Shown: positions 9,474 to 21,466, numbered from the stretch's first letter. The stretch is DNA of 64,000 bases from Turritopsis dohrnii (GCA_027922465.2 BQMF02000437.1:124001-188000); one strand, 5' to 3'. Program-made: numbers and translations. Notes: generated by a model from the letters alone, not told the origin.

Positions 9474-11737
9474 AATCGTCCTTTTAAATGCTTTTAACAT
9501 TTGCATAAATGTCCTTTGCATATTGTATATATCTATGTAGAAATATCGATCATGCATTCTCCAGATCAATTTTGTCTTTCTATTTTATATTTCTTCAATT
9601 AACGATAAACTTATGTGGATCTGAGAACTAAAAAGCAAAATAAAGATGACATAGTATATAGCTATGAAATATGAAAAAGCTCGACACTCTTGACTGTCTC
9701 ATTAAATAGAAATGCAATCATTTAATAATTAATTAGGCAGATTCGTAAAATGAAGGTCAGCTCCTGTGAGTGAGACCAGTGTCAAGAGAAGAGTGTGAAA
9801 CACACAATCCTAAATAAACATTCCCAATACACGTAAAAAAGGTTAGAAAGAAAGCCGTTTTAAAAAATAGGATGTTTAGCATAGAATGAGGCATGTACCA
9901 ATAATTCAATGGTGTTATTACTCTTAATTAAGTAACTAAAGAATTATCACCTTTCAGTCCAATGAATACAGAACTAAACAAATTCCAATGGCTGCAGACA
10001 CCTACAGAATGGAAAGAAAGGCGAAAAAAATTGAGAAAGGCTAAAAAAATTATAACTGGGACTGCATTCACTGATTCAATGTCATACAAATACACCATTT
10101 TTAATGCTTACTTTCTCAAAATATAGGCAAGGAAGTCATGTAAGTTATCACAGAAAACACAAAATAAACATGATCAGATTTCAGAGAAAACATGTTATTA
10201 AAACTTGTGTAAGCCACTTAATTTTAATTTCTTTTAAAAAAGTAACCTTTCATTTCACTTTTGATAGCAAAACATTCGAAAATAAAATAAAATTTCAACA
10301 AAAACTAACCACAAGGCAATGCGTGCTTGACCTTTGTCTTCCTTCAAATTACTGGGAAAATACGTTTCTTTATATTTGACCAGAAACAAACTTCTGATAC
10401 AAATGTGTCGAAGAAAGGATGTCTTTCTTACTAATCTTCTTAGACAAATACCTTTGCCAACAGCGTAACTCCATAACTGAAAAAGGAAAGAATGGGGAAG
10501 CATGCTCGTTCAAACACGAGCTCGAATTCGTGGATTCTCATAGGGGGTAAATTTCACCTATTCTGGTCGCCCAGAAAATAAAAGCTTGACATGCGCTCGG
10601 CACACATTAACTTTTCCCGTAGGGGCTAAATAACTGCATTCTTTGTTGGTTTAAACTGGAATATTTTATTTTCTTACCCCCCTGGAGATCTAAATCGAAA
10701 GTAAGTCTCAAGAACAATACTGAATGTGCAAACTATTGTTGGGGGTTTGACGGCACTAGAGGGTGGTTTAATGTACTGTGTCGCATTAAATATTGAAGAT
10801 ATTAGATATTGATATTGAATATTAGATATTGAAGTAAAAACAAAACAGCCGGGGAGAAGAGTCAAACTCTCTGTTTGCTTGCTTTAATTTAAACAAAAAA
10901 TACTTCGAGAAAAATCAGGTACTTTGGACGGACAAGCTTGACATACACTGTATCCGTCACTGCATTAGGGACAGCTTTGCCATTATCATGAAAAATCGGA
11001 GAAAAAAAACAATCTTCTAAATTCCTTTTCTTCAACACTCATGAGTTGAATAAAATTCGTTTTTCATTTAGAGATTTTCTGATCAACTAAAAGGCATTTC
11101 TATTTTCATTGCCTCTCTTGAGCGATCATTTTATAAACTGGTAACGTGTATGCAGTCACGTGGGACGAATTGTTTTATTGTGTTGCATAGGAAACAAATT
11201 GAGCATAGTTATAATACAAAATCAAGTTGTCAAATGGAAATTTCGATTGATAGATTTCATTCGAGCTATTTCACCAGGCAACATATTTAACCTTTTTTCA
11301 CGTAGTCATTCATTTTAATAACTGAAAAGATTTTTTTCTTAAGTTTTTCATTACTTTGAATTTCTTTATGTATCCTTGACAAACAAAAAACAGTTCAAAG
11401 AAGTACTTATATTTCTAACCATTCGTGTAGAGTGGAGAAAATAGAAGCAACGAAATGATTGACTGGAAAGTATGTTGATTGTTTTTCTCTTTTCCTTTTC
11501 TTTAATCAAAATAATCATCATTGTTTAACATAGTTCTTCTCATTCTTATAACATGAAATTTTCGGTTATAATCAGCCAATTACTGTCTTTTTATAAAGTT
11601 GGGGAATCTATCAAATGTCTCTTAGATCATTTATCTGTCTTTTGATTTTGTAGATTTGCATCACCAGGATCTTCATGGTTATCACATGTCATTTTGGTAA
11701 AAATTTATTAACTTTCGTTGTTTGGTTAACAAATATC

Positions 11738-12052
11738 TCATGTAAAACGATGTCTATCTATAGATTTAAAAACTGATATTTTCAGTGTACTGAACTGCTT
11801 TTGGAAACGTCTAGTAGTAAAACTGTTCGAAAACTCTAATGGACTGCTTATGTAAATTTCATGAAAGTTTCGCACAACTTTATCAACATAAACAATTTCA
11901 TAGGTGACGTCAGTTCCGAACCCTTCCATTGCATTTCCAAATTGACCAAATTTTAAGGGAACATACCCAGGCAAACCAATGCAGTCTTTTAGAATCTGCG
12001 GGTTTTGCGGTAGTGAGGGACTCCATATTCTCTGGAATGGATGTGACGTCAT
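11738..12052 (-). CDS. Conserved minus-strand open frame, unknown
   Basis: This is a 104-codon frame with no recognised domain, although its composition is protein-like (for example CIGLPGYVPLKFGQFGN). The U3 copy at 42636-42950 keeps the frame intact with two visible substitutions (Gly to Ser, Ser to Thr). It may be a transposon or gene fragment, an exon of an unseen antisense gene, or chance. The high identity between units makes frame conservation weak evidence. Confidence 0.25.
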   Translation of the reverse strand: MTSHPFQRIWSPSLPQNPQILKDCIGLPGYVPLKFGQFGNAMEGFGTDVTYEIVYVDKVVRNFHEIYISSPLEFSNSFTTRRFQKQFSTLKISVFKSIDRHRFT

Positions 12053-13421
12053 TGATGTCGTTAATCGATCGTCTTTATAGCGCTAAGTAGAAGGCTTACT
12101 AAATACAGGTGTGTGTGAAAAAGAGAGGCCTTGATAAAATATAATTTGTTCACTTTTCTTCTTCTGGGCACATAAGTCCGTTGATGCAAACTACATAAAA
12201 TTTTGAACTCTGTTGAAAAATAAAATCACAGTAAGTGTATCCATCTTGTAGAGCTCAAAAATCTGATCTACTACATACATATGTTTTACAAAATCATTAT
12301 GTTCTTAGTCGTTTTCTTTAATTGTCCTTAAAACTACGACAGTATGATAAGATAATATGGTACGAAAAATCAAAAAAATGGATAAGTTATAAAATACAGA
12401 TCGACCTTTATAATGAACATTTAACGAATCCAAGAAATCAGCAGGAGGTGAGTGTTAAAAATTAAAAGCAATTCCTGCAGAGATGACTTTTCCATGCAAC
12501 AATCACATTTCTGTGCGCAATCGAACAGATTGAAACATAACAATAACGTTTTAAAATCTTCGCTCAAATTCAAGCAATGAGACGTTTTTAAGATCACTTA
12601 CATAGTATTCTTTATGAATTTTTATGCACGCAACTTTGTTCCTTATTATAAACTGAGGACCTGCGAAATAGTTTGTTTCACTTACTGAGAATCAAAACAT
12701 TTAACATCTGATAAATAAGATCTTGTAGTGGTCACACAGTCATAGATTTCTCCTTACTGTACTTCTTAACTATTCTGCTTTTCTTATTAGTCAAAAGACA
12801 TGACGCTGATTTTGATGCAACTAAGTTTCTTTTCTTTAATTATGACAATGATCTCAACGATGTTCGATGTCCCTCTCTTTTAAGCGCTCCCTCTTGTTGA
12901 GCTTCTCCCTAAATTCAAAATTAATTTAATAATCGCCCCCTTCTAACGAGCGTCCTGGCAATTTTTGGAAAAAAAGCAAACACATCCAGTTAAGTTGTTT
13001 ATTATTAAGTAACGTATTGTTTATTAATTAAAAAAAAAACACAGCAAAATGGAATTCTGAGTTAAGATTCGAATTAAGATCGTTCTAATTATTATGAAAT
13101 AATTAAATACCTCACATTTTTGGCTGTCATGATGGTTCCACACATCCTGTAGCTATGACTACTGTATTATCCCTTTGCTCATTAAAAGTTTGTCTTAGTT
13201 TGAGACTGGTCTTGGTTAACAATGAAGCCAATAAATTAAGCAGAGTTTGTATGCTTTACGGCTATTGGTTACCCTCTAGGTAGTTCAAGGCAGAAAATGT
13301 CCTGACGAAACATCTGAACATCGAATACCATTTCACATAACTTCATTTCAACTTCAGTGAAAAGGTGCAATTCAATTGCATTGCAAATTTAGGTTTTGAG
13401 AAGTGTTGCCTTTTTTTTTAG

Positions 13422-13634
13422 GGAACAATACTGCATCATGTGATTTTAATAATTACTGCTACAAGTATGTTGAAGACCAAAAGGAGTGGCAAGCAGCACA
13501 GGACTTTTGTATGACCATGGGAATGTCTCTGGCTTCAATTTTATCAATGGATGATGCAATTTTCATAAATAATGTTGCAGACAATCATGATGTTTGGGTT
13601 GGATTGGCGCAGCCGTACACAGTTTGGAACGATG
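13422..13634 (+). CDS. Gene B exon 1 of the CTLD (N-terminal part)
   Basis: This 213-nt exon follows a poly-T tract with AG at 13420-13421 and ends before GTAAGA; it enters and leaves in phase 1. It encodes the first 71 CTLD residues: CDFNNYC (long-form Cys pair), FCMTMGMSLASI (first core Cys and helix), the WVGL motif, and WNDG at its end. The upstream exon must supply a first codon base and, presumably, a signal peptide. Confidence 0.87.
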
Positions 13635-13756
13635 GTAAGAGATAGAAATAACTATCGACTGTTATTCGGTGCTGATTGTTGTTTAGTTGAGCGGTTTTCG
13701 CTTTTCAAGCTTTGGTAGCTGTAAGTGCTGTGGGTCCGTCTTTGTAGGAACCTCTT

Positions 13757-13976
13757 AGGGTAACATGGGGTAAGATGGGTCGGCGGTGTAAGTCGGGTCA
13801 TTATAACTTTTAGGGAATTGATAGAGCCTTAGAAACCGATTTTTTTATCAGAACAAAATTGTAGGCGAGTAGTGACGGTTGTTATGTTAAAAGTATCGGT
13901 TTCTAAGGTTCTATCTACACTTCAAGTTATGCTGACCCGACTTACCCGACCGACCTATCTTACCCCATATTACCCT
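13757..13976. mobile_element. Hairpin MITE with AGGGTAACATGGGGTAAG ends, U1 copy
   Basis: The two ends are long inverted repeats (about 45 bases), and the middle carries a further inverted pair (GAACCTTAGAAACCGAT-like). It could fold nearly end to end. No coding capacity. It lies in intron 1 of gene B. The U3 copy is 52064-52283, where a BEL element has inserted into its left terminus. Confidence 0.75.
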
Positions 13977-15259
13977 AATGAAAGTACCTTTATGAACTGC
14001 AGAGGCTAACATGGATAAATAATCGTATTAATTAACAAAATAAAAAATACACGTGCATATAAAAACATGACTTCGCTATATCTCTGTTTTGTTGTGAGGT
14101 TAGCTCAATATAACGCGGCTCGCTCAAGCAACTTATGGCAAGACCCAATGAAGTAATTTCTCAAGTCTCACTATAAGGACACTAATTCATGGTCTCAAAC
14201 CGCCAATGAGTCATTTGTAGTTATTTTTTCATAAAATATAAAGATGTTATATTATTTTAACAATCCGTCATGTCGTTATTTTCTTAGATTATGGTTTTCT
14301 TAGCAACGGGAAAATATTCAATAAAATCTTACTTGTTCCGAATGTATATTTTTAACATCTTTTAAATGTTAGTTTGTGATACAAAGATCGTATGGCAGCA
14401 ACTAATTTTTAATAACCAATAGTTCTGATAGTGAGAACTGACTTTTCCAACATTTTAAACGACAAATACGGCAAATGCTTAGGTACGCCGACAATTTAAT
14501 GGTTTCTTCCCATCAAATTAACAGCATTGCACTGCAATTGCTTCCATGGAAAATAATAATAAAAACCTTCAGTGTAGATTTCTTGGTTCAACAAAATAAT
14601 AGATTATTACAATTCTGTAGAATTCACCAATGCCGGCGATGAAGAATTTATATTTATATGTATACAACCTACATAACATTTTTAGAAACACAAGGTCAAA
14701 ATCATGAATTTGTTAAAATCAAGATGTTTAATATATCAGCGAAGCTGATAAAGATCTCTTAAACATCAAGTGAGTACATGGTTGTGGTTGCATAGAAACC
14801 AAGGAATTATTTCAACTAGGCAGAGGATTCATGTCATTTCAATCACAGTAACAGTACTAAGAGGAGTCCCAGCCGGCACAAGACGTTTTGAATACGTCTT
14901 TAATTCGTCTTAATCAGGTCTTCATAAGACGTATCTTGATAATGCGCATTTAAAACGCCCATAATGCGTCTTCAGAAGACGTCTTACAATCAGACGTTTT
15001 GAAGACGTCTTATTGTCGTTTTCTCAATGCCGTCGAATTCATGTTTTAAACGAGGACTTGGAAAGACGTTTTTAATGCGTATTTAAGACGTCCTTGAATT
15101 TCGATTTCGCGCGTGGCGGGAAGAAATGACGGGGGTAAATATTAATAGTGTATTCGTAAATATTGATATAAAAGTTTCAAAATTGTCAGTTTTTTTTTTA
15201 ATTTTACAAAAGCAACTATTATATCTTTCTTTTAAGTAGCAAAAAAAAATTACATTTCA

Positions 15260-15379
15260 TTGGTAAAAAGCTTTGAAACATTTCCTAACATTATCGGATC
15301 TCCCGTTCGTCAAATTTACAAAATATTTCTGGAAGTTGTGATTTCTCATTGCATAAATCAAGACTTCGCTGATAAATCG
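15260..15379 (+). pseudogene. Possible first exon of the element's Myb-like protein
   Basis: The frame (FETFPNIIGSPVRQIYKIFL and on) ends at a good donor, TCG|GTAAGT. It is preserved in the U3 copy (53566). No domain is recognised. It is assigned to the element only because it lies inside its termini, upstream and on the same strand as the DSSDDDD exon. Confidence 0.3.
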
Positions 15380-16353
15380 GTAAGTGTATTTTACTTTTTA
15401 AATATAATTTTTAAATATATAAATCTATATAATTTTGTTACTTGAGATTAAGTCAATGTTTATGTTAGTTTGAGGACGTAAGTAGTCAGTAGTGGAAGAT
15501 TTATGCTTGATTTCTAAAGATTTCTGGCAATATTTCAAGTTTTGAGTTTTGTTGTTTAACTTTATATAGCAACTTACTGACTTTCCTGTTTCATTCCGTG
15601 AGAGATTTTTTCTGTTTGAATTTGCTTTGTCGTTGGTTTAATGGTAGTAGTAGAAGTGTAGTAATGTAATGAAGTGATTTGTGGATGGCTGATAGATGAT
15701 GACTGTGATGTTTTTGCTTGTAGTTACTTCAGAATATTGACATAATTAAAAGTGATCCTAGCAGTATAATGTAGTACCATGAAATTATGAAATCCTTTTT
15801 GAGGAGGAAAATCATAACAAGTTATAATTTCTAGTAAATTAATCAGTAATTCATCACAGATTTAGGGTAACTATAAACGCCTATTTTCTGCCTTGTCTAA
15901 TTTAATAAATGTTTAAAATTTTGAATAAGAGAAGGCAAAAAACAACTGTTTATTTCCACTCAAAAATTACTTGCTGCAACTTGAATTAAGATCAAGAAAC
16001 TATGTCTAATTTAATTCACAAATTCGACTTAAATCCACCTGTACTTTAAATGCCTGTTTTATGCCTTGTCTAATTCAAAGTATAAGTGTTTTCATGTAAA
16101 AGGGAAAACCAAATAATGCCGAATTATAAATTTTTCCTATTGTTGTTTGCCGATAATCGTTATGATTAGAAAGTTACGATAAGAAAGATCCTTTTTCAAA
16201 GAGTTTCGAAGTGATACGGACATGTTAGAAGAAAATGATGTACCTGCTCCAGAAATTCATGTAAGGATGTAAAAAAAACTTTGTAGAATAAATTACATTT
16301 TTTTTAAGAAAAAGTAATATATATAAGTAGCGAATATTAAACCTTTTCTTCAG

Positions 16354-17100
16354 GAGAAACAAAACTTCAACGAAGACTTTGAAGATAGTAGCGATGATGA
16401 TGATGTTAGTCTTTTTCAATTTAAACAAAGTTCTAAGAAAATGGCAAAAAGAGGAAGAAAGTGTTCCCAGCAGGCACCCAACGTTATACTAACGTTAGTG
16501 TTACGTTATTTTTTACGTTGTGGTAACGTTAGTGGTTGGTTAGAATGGAAGTCTTTTTTTAATTAGTATAACGTTAGATACTTACGTTAGTAAGGGCTAT
16601 CATAAGTAAGTCCTTGAGGATGATATGAATTTTACCACAACGTAAAAAATAACGTAACACTAACGTTAGTATAACGTAAATTAACGAAATTTAACGTTAT
16701 ACTAACGTAAGTATCTAACGTTATACTAACGTAAGTATCTAACGTTATACTAACGTAAGTATCTAACGTTATACTAACGTAAGTCTTTAACGTTATACTA
16801 ATTAAAAAAAGACTTCCATTCTAACCAACCACTAACGTTACCACAACGTAAAAACTAACGTAACACTAACGTTAATACAACGTAAATTAACGAAATTTAA
16901 CGTTGTCCTGATGTAACTTTCTAACGTTGTACTAACGTAAGTAGTTAACGTTGGAATAACGTTGGTTTTACGTTGGTAACGTTAAACCTAGAACCAACGT
17001 TAGACTAACGTTAGATAAACGTTGGGTGCCTGCTGGGTTTATGGGCAGAAGCAGTGGTTACCGACCTTGTGGACATTATTCTAGATAACGAGAAGTTCAA
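16354..17100 (+). pseudogene. Myb/SANT-like protein of the Harbinger element, split by a MITE
   Basis: The exon starts after a CTTCAG acceptor with an acidic stretch (FEDSSDDDDVSLFQF) and a basic one (KKMAKRGRK). It is then interrupted by the 572-bp MITE at 16466-17037 and resumes as WAEAVVTDLVDIILD, NEKFKKKLL, which resembles the Myb-like DNA-binding partner protein of Harbinger elements. It soon meets a stop (TAA at about 17117). In U3 the same exon is cut by a LINE. A small upstream exon may lie at 16195-16257. Confidence 0.5.
16466..17037. mobile_element. AACGTTA-array MITE nested in the Harbinger element
   Basis: The termini CCCAGCAGGCACCCAACGTT and its inverse at 17018-17037 are exact. 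The body is built of AACGTTATACTAACGTAAGT-like words, including four near-tandem copies at about 16700-16790. It splits the Myb-like exon; flanking TT on both sides may be a 2-bp duplication. The U3 copy survives only as its right ~80 bases (58016-58095). Confidence 0.72.
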
Positions 17101-17121
17101 GAAAAAACTTTTGTTGACTAA

Positions 17122-17523
17122 TTCTTCAGCAGAAATCGATCCTGTACCAGTATCTTCTTTTGTTATGGCTGGACGGATTTTCTCTAATATTAAAGCAAAC
17201 GTTTCTCTTGACTCCCTGAAAGTTTGTTTGAACCTTTCATCACTATAGGATGTGTTTACAGTATTCCACCAACCATCGTTTCGTACGAACTTTCGGCAAG
17301 ATCGTGTACGCCTCACAGATTTAAGGATACACAGTTCATGAGAAATATGTAAAAACTGTTTAAGTAGAATTTGATGAATAACAAGAAGATGTTGTTGATT
17401 TTGAGGTGTCAATTCCAGATATCTTAGTATATTTTGCCTTAATCGGTGATTTTCTCTTTTACATTGAAGGTAACGCAGAACAAGTATTTTACTGCATCTT
17501 TTTCTGGACTCTTCATCCATCAT
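17122..17523 (-). pseudogene. Harbinger-type transposase, N-terminal fragment
   Basis: On the minus strand from 17523 the frame reads a basic N-terminus, then a segment WWNTVNTSYSDERFKQTFR, SRETFALILEKIRP, ISAEE. This matches the region before the catalytic domain in HARBI1-like nucleases. The continuation expected in the family (LYRLGRGDYY-like, then the DDE core) is absent, and the frame runs into antisense of the Myb-like exon and the MITE. The element is internally deleted and cannot mobilise itself. Confidence 0.6.
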
Positions 17524-19451
17524 GAAGCCGAATTAAATTAAACAAGACTTCAAACTAATTAAATTTGACATTTAGTGTGAACTCGTCATCAATGCCGAAC
17601 TTCTGTCTACTTTAAATAGAATTAAGTTAGACTAGGCAGAAAGTAGGCGTTTAAAGTTACCCTTATCTGTAGTAATCATTTCTGATTAATAACTCACTAC
17701 CAATAAGTAGAAACCATCCACAATGACATTACAAAAATTTTAGAACAAATTTTCAAACGCATGAAATATTTTTTTTCCATTCAAAACTTTGAACTTGTAC
17801 GAAAAGATGAATTTCTTAAAATGACGGTTGTTTTGCTATGATCATGATGGATGCAAAGTTTAGTTTAGACATTTTTAAAGCTTAGACATTTCCTTTTGAT
17901 TAAGATACTCTAGATTATTTTATTTTAACAAATAACGAGCACAATAACGAGTTTTTGGAAAAGTTTGTCTGTCGTATTTGTTTTTATACTCAAGATATAA
18001 AGATATAAATACATCAGTATCTACGTTATTCTTGTGTTTCTTGCACTGATATTTAATTTTTGTGCTTGTTAAGAGTTTGTTGTTCTGTCATATACACTTC
18101 GATGATGTTTCGAAATGTCTATGGAGTTTAATGATAACATGAATGTTTTGCCTGTTTTTCAGGTTTCAGTTAATCCAAGTAAATAGATCAGATTTCTAGT
18201 ACGCTGTTAATTTAATACTGAAATGGTAATTAATTTCTTTAATTTAATTTTCATGCTTTTCTATGCTTGTTGCACACATTACTTTATTGTATGTATACTT
18301 TCTGCATTCTGTTTGTTCAGTTCTGCTAAAAGTGTTTGTCATTCTTTATTTCGATTATTTTCCACCCAAGTTGCTTATTGTTCTCTTAACATGATAACAA
18401 AAATAAAGTGAGAAAAAAAGATTATATCAAGCAGTTACTGGTATGTGTCCTGTTTACTGTAGATGTTTTCATTTTTGAGATTGTTATAACACCTTTCATT
18501 AAATAGGGCTTTTGTATTTTAGATTACTGTCAAAAAAAGCTGAGGAGGAGGAAATACACAAAATCATGCAATAAACTAAAACTGCTCTTGTTTCACTGGA
18601 GAAAAACATGACAACAACAGCCGCTCCTGCTAATTGAAAAATCACCATTTTTATTTGCATGTCTTTTTGGTTGGTTTCCAAAGAGTTTCTGTCATTCTGA
18701 GTTTAGTTGCAGTAAAATCAAACAAGAAACAGTTCCAACCCACGACAATTTCTAAAATTTGAACATTACTTCGATTTAGCTAACCCTTTTTCAAGTGTCG
18801 TTTTTATACCTGAAAGACTAAATTTGTTTTACGGAAGATTTTCTAATAATGACTGGCTTTAAACTTTGGCAGTGTTATGAGCTATTTGTTCCCCAATCAA
18901 TTTGTAAACTACATGTAAATATTTGAATAAGAAGATTTTATCATGAGTTTTCTTATTTATTTCTTTATTTATTCATTCATTATTACTGAAACATGAAGAC
19001 ATTGAAAAACTAATTATGAGTCTTCTACCCAAGGAGAAACGCACCTGAAAACACATCCTAAAGTGGTTTTAAAAACGTTTTTAGCAGATAAAATGAAGAC
19101 GTCTTTATAACTTTAGAAAAAGACGTCTTAAATCCGTCTTAAACCAGTCGGATTTGTCCGTTTAGAAAACGTCTTTTTATAACGTCTTAAAGACGTCTTG
19201 AAAAGACGCTTTCTAAACGTCTTAAAAAAGTTTTAAACGTCTAAAATGCGTTTTAAAAACGTCTTAAAGACGTCTTGGAAGACGTCTGAAAGACGTCTTG
19301 AAAAGACGTTTTCTAAACGGACAAATCCGAACAGTTTAAGACGGATTTAAGACGTCTTCCAAGACGTTTTTAAGACGTTCTTAAAACGTCTTTTTGCCGG
19401 CTGGGGTCTAAGTAATTATATGGGTTATTCTCTTTTTGCTGTTACTGCTAG

Positions 19452-19499
19452 GCTATAATGGAGCCGATAATGACAGTTTTATGCTATTCAATCTAAAAG
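19452..19499 (+). CDS. Gene B exon 2: 48-nt CTLD microexon
   Basis: The acceptor is CTGCTAG and the donor GTAATT; phase 1-1; 16 residues (YNGADNDSFMLFNLK). It joins WNDG of exon 1 to GNDVTWSSW of exon 3 in frame and supplies the loop region of the CTLD. The identical exon is at 60234-60281. No copy is seen in U2, where the region is lost. Confidence 0.8.
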
Positions 19500-20245
19500 G
19501 TAATTACCAAATAACATGAGATGCCATGTAGTTTAGGGCGTTTCGGTTGAATATCAATATATTATTATTTATATAAATATAAATGAATATGAGTGGTTGG
19601 TGATGAATTATTGTTTGAAAGTAATATTTAAGTAACGTTTCCATACTCCACACTGATTTCAATTAAGCCGACTATTGAGGTAGATTCCAAGAGGGTAGTT
19701 CGTGAACTGTTCCTTTGCATATTCGCCATTACAAAATATTGTCAATACTGTTTCATTGCTGTTTGACTTTTTCAAGAAACTTAATTTACTACTTGGTAAA
19801 TTTAGAAAGAAGCAATACATTCCTTCTTGTTATGTCGTTTCTTTAAAGCGTGATTGACACTATGAGCTAGTGATGAGAAAACCAGAGTGTGCACAATAAG
19901 CTCCCTTTCATCATACTTTGAACGCGAAAGTAATTTTAAAGTACATTCCATAGCAGTTTATCTTCCAGTTTTTTAATATGGCTTTGGTGGAACATTGAAG
20001 TTTGCCATTCAGATGTGAGTTTCGTGGTATTTTGTCCTTTGTATCGAACTTATGATTTCCAATTTGAGAAGTTCCCCTCTATGTTCACCGGACAATGGCT
20101 GGCCAATTCATATGAAAGTTAATATGTTTTTCTTAAGTTACTGAAGCTCTCGTCTTGCTTTTCATTCACAGTCTTTGCCTCTGAATCAAAATCTGATTTC
20201 AGACAACATCTTTTGCGTATCTTAGTTGATCATTTTTGTTTTTAT

Positions 20246-20788
20246 AAGCTTGTTTTCCATCAGGCGCTAAATCGCGTTAAACAGGTGGGTTAAATCAGGA
20301 TAAATTGTAACGCGCAATGAAACGATGATGAGTCATTAGCGCTTCAATTTTGTCTCGAATTAGCGCCGATTAACCCGGAATTTAAGTATCAAAACATTTT
20401 GATATTTTCACCCGAATTAGCGCGTTCCAACCTGCTTTATTAAACAATACCGACATTAAGATTGGATATGACTATGTTCAAAATCAAAATCTGATCTATT
20501 TGCTCATTATTATAAGGAAAATATTTTCTTTGACATGGTTGACTAAAAAATGTTACTCACGGAAGAAGTCAGGCTTTATCCATGTTTGTATGACAAAAAA
20601 AGACAAAACCATTAAAAAAGGTGACGTAAATAGAAATACTTGAAGAGAAATAGCAGAATAATTAAATAAAGTTTACAAGAACTGTATGGTATAAACTTGT
20701 AATCTTAAGTAGGAACGTCTTCCAGTTAATGCTCAAAAATTAACCCGAAAAAAATTACGTGATTTAGCGCCTAACGGAAAGCAAGCTT
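20246..20788. mobile_element. Inverted-repeat MITE (GGCGCTAAAT termini), U2 copy
   Basis: Same element as 485-1023, with inverted ends AAGCTTG and GGAAAGCAAGCTT. It lies in intron 2 of gene B and is followed directly by a LINE fragment that is absent from U1. Confidence 0.68.
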
Positions 20789-20789
20789 T

Positions 20790-21409
20790 CGCTATTGTGA
20801 AATGTACCTTCTCAGCCATAAACGATCCAAAATGGCCGAAATATCTTCCGGTTAATCTCCAGGAACAAAAACGCACTACACGATTTGACAACGAAATGAT
20901 GGTTGCACGTGGTGAAAAGGGCACTTTCGGTGATCAAGCATATGAAACATTTAATGAACTGCCCAAAAAAATCAGATTACTTAGAAATAAAAAAGTTTTT
21001 CCTAAGGAGGCAAAGGCATATTACAGGGATAAAGCTCTTGCGAGATCTTTGTCTTTTTAATATGATATTTGTAGAATTTTGAGTCTGATGCATCGAATTT
21101 TGTTGCCCTTTTGATTTGCCGTTCCATTGAGGTCTTAATCGTTCTGCTTTTGTTAGACTGCTAGTCTTGTACGATCGGCAATCCATTCAAGAATCATTTT
21201 CCCATTTTGATTTACCTAACCAATTCATTTTTTTTCCCAGACCTTTTGCTTTTAAAGTTATCTATTAGTTTTTAGTGTATATATAATGAAGTTTTTAAAT
21301 ATAGTAATATATAATATACTGTTTATATTGTTAACATTTTTTTATTTATTTATTTTAATTTCTAGGGTGAAGAACCATATTTGTATTTTATGGAACCCGA
21401 ATAAATGTT

Positions 21410-21440
<31 letters not shown>
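20790..21440 (+). mobile_element. 5'-truncated LINE fragment with AAT tail, U2 copy
   Basis: U1 reads straight from the MITE end into the sequence before exon 3; U2 and U4 carry this extra ~650 bases. It holds the end of a reverse-transcriptase reading frame, an AT-rich 3' region and an (AAT)n tail, the hallmark of a truncated non-LTR insertion. Tail length differs from the U4 copy (61587-62230). Confidence 0.7.
20791..21060 (+). pseudogene. LINE reverse-transcriptase C-terminal fragment, U2 copy
   Basis: The frame is open from the insertion point to TAA at 21058. The words TFGDQAYETFNELPKKIR and YYRDKALARSL fit the C-terminal tail of APE-type LINE proteins (usually FG.RAF...WN.LP..IR). No catalytic part is present. 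The U4 copy is at 61588-61857 with two substitutions. Confidence 0.55.
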
Positions 21441-21443
<3 letters not shown>

Positions 21444-21466
21444 TATTGTATTGGTATCATTGTTAG

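Larger units (their letters stand above)
8881..13421. other. Region between gene A stop and gene B exon 1
   Basis: This holds the 3' end of gene A and should hold the 5' exon(s) and promoter of gene B, which I could not identify. Visible items are the small hAT-type MITE at 9330-9473, an ATATTGA-rich stretch at 10790-10836, and a conserved minus-strand open frame at 11738-12052. The U3 copy (39780-44316) is nearly identical. Confidence 0.5.
14878..19405. mobile_element. PIF/Harbinger-like element with AAGACGTCTT arrays, U1 copy
   Basis: The ends CCCAGCCGGCA (14878-14888) and TGCCGGCTGGG (19395-19405) are exact inverted repeats. Each is followed inward by a long array of AAGACGTCTT-like words (to about 15095, and from about 19060). 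Inside are a Myb-like open frame (+) and the N-terminal part of a Harbinger-type transposase (-), both broken. A GTC on each side may be a 3-bp target duplication, but only if one end base is counted asymmetrically. It fills most of intron 1 and ends 46 bases before the 48-nt CTLD exon. Confidence 0.7.
1..19782 (+). repeat. Tandem unit U1 of the lectin gene array
   Basis: This is the first copy of a segmental repeat. Sequence from position 1 recurs from 19783 (U2) and from 60565 (U4) with few substitutions and with discrete indels. The part from about 7895 to 19782 recurs at about 38795-60564 (U3). It holds CTLD exon 3, the linker exons and the PAN exon of gene A, and then CTLD exons 1 and 2 of gene B. 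The unit edge is arbitrary because the window starts inside the repeat. Confidence 0.9.

Noticed and set aside
12291..12338. Short Met frame with a hydrophobic run (MFYKIIMFLVVFF) as the missing signal-peptide exon of gene B; identical copy at 43179.
   Set aside because: It meets TAA after 16 codons and no acceptable GT donor in phase 1 precedes the stop. The signal exon stays unassigned.
13149..13290. Met frame MTTVLSLCSLKVCLSL with a donor-like CTCTAG|GTAGTT as a possible first exon.
   Set aside because: The donor is in phase 2, not the phase 1 needed by exon 13422, and the frame is not signal-like in its second half.
18223..18411. Hydrophobic Cys-rich 62-codon frame, with copies at 36901 and 59006.
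   Set aside because: It lies inside the Harbinger element on a T-rich strand; no splice signals or family likeness. The copies follow from unit duplication.
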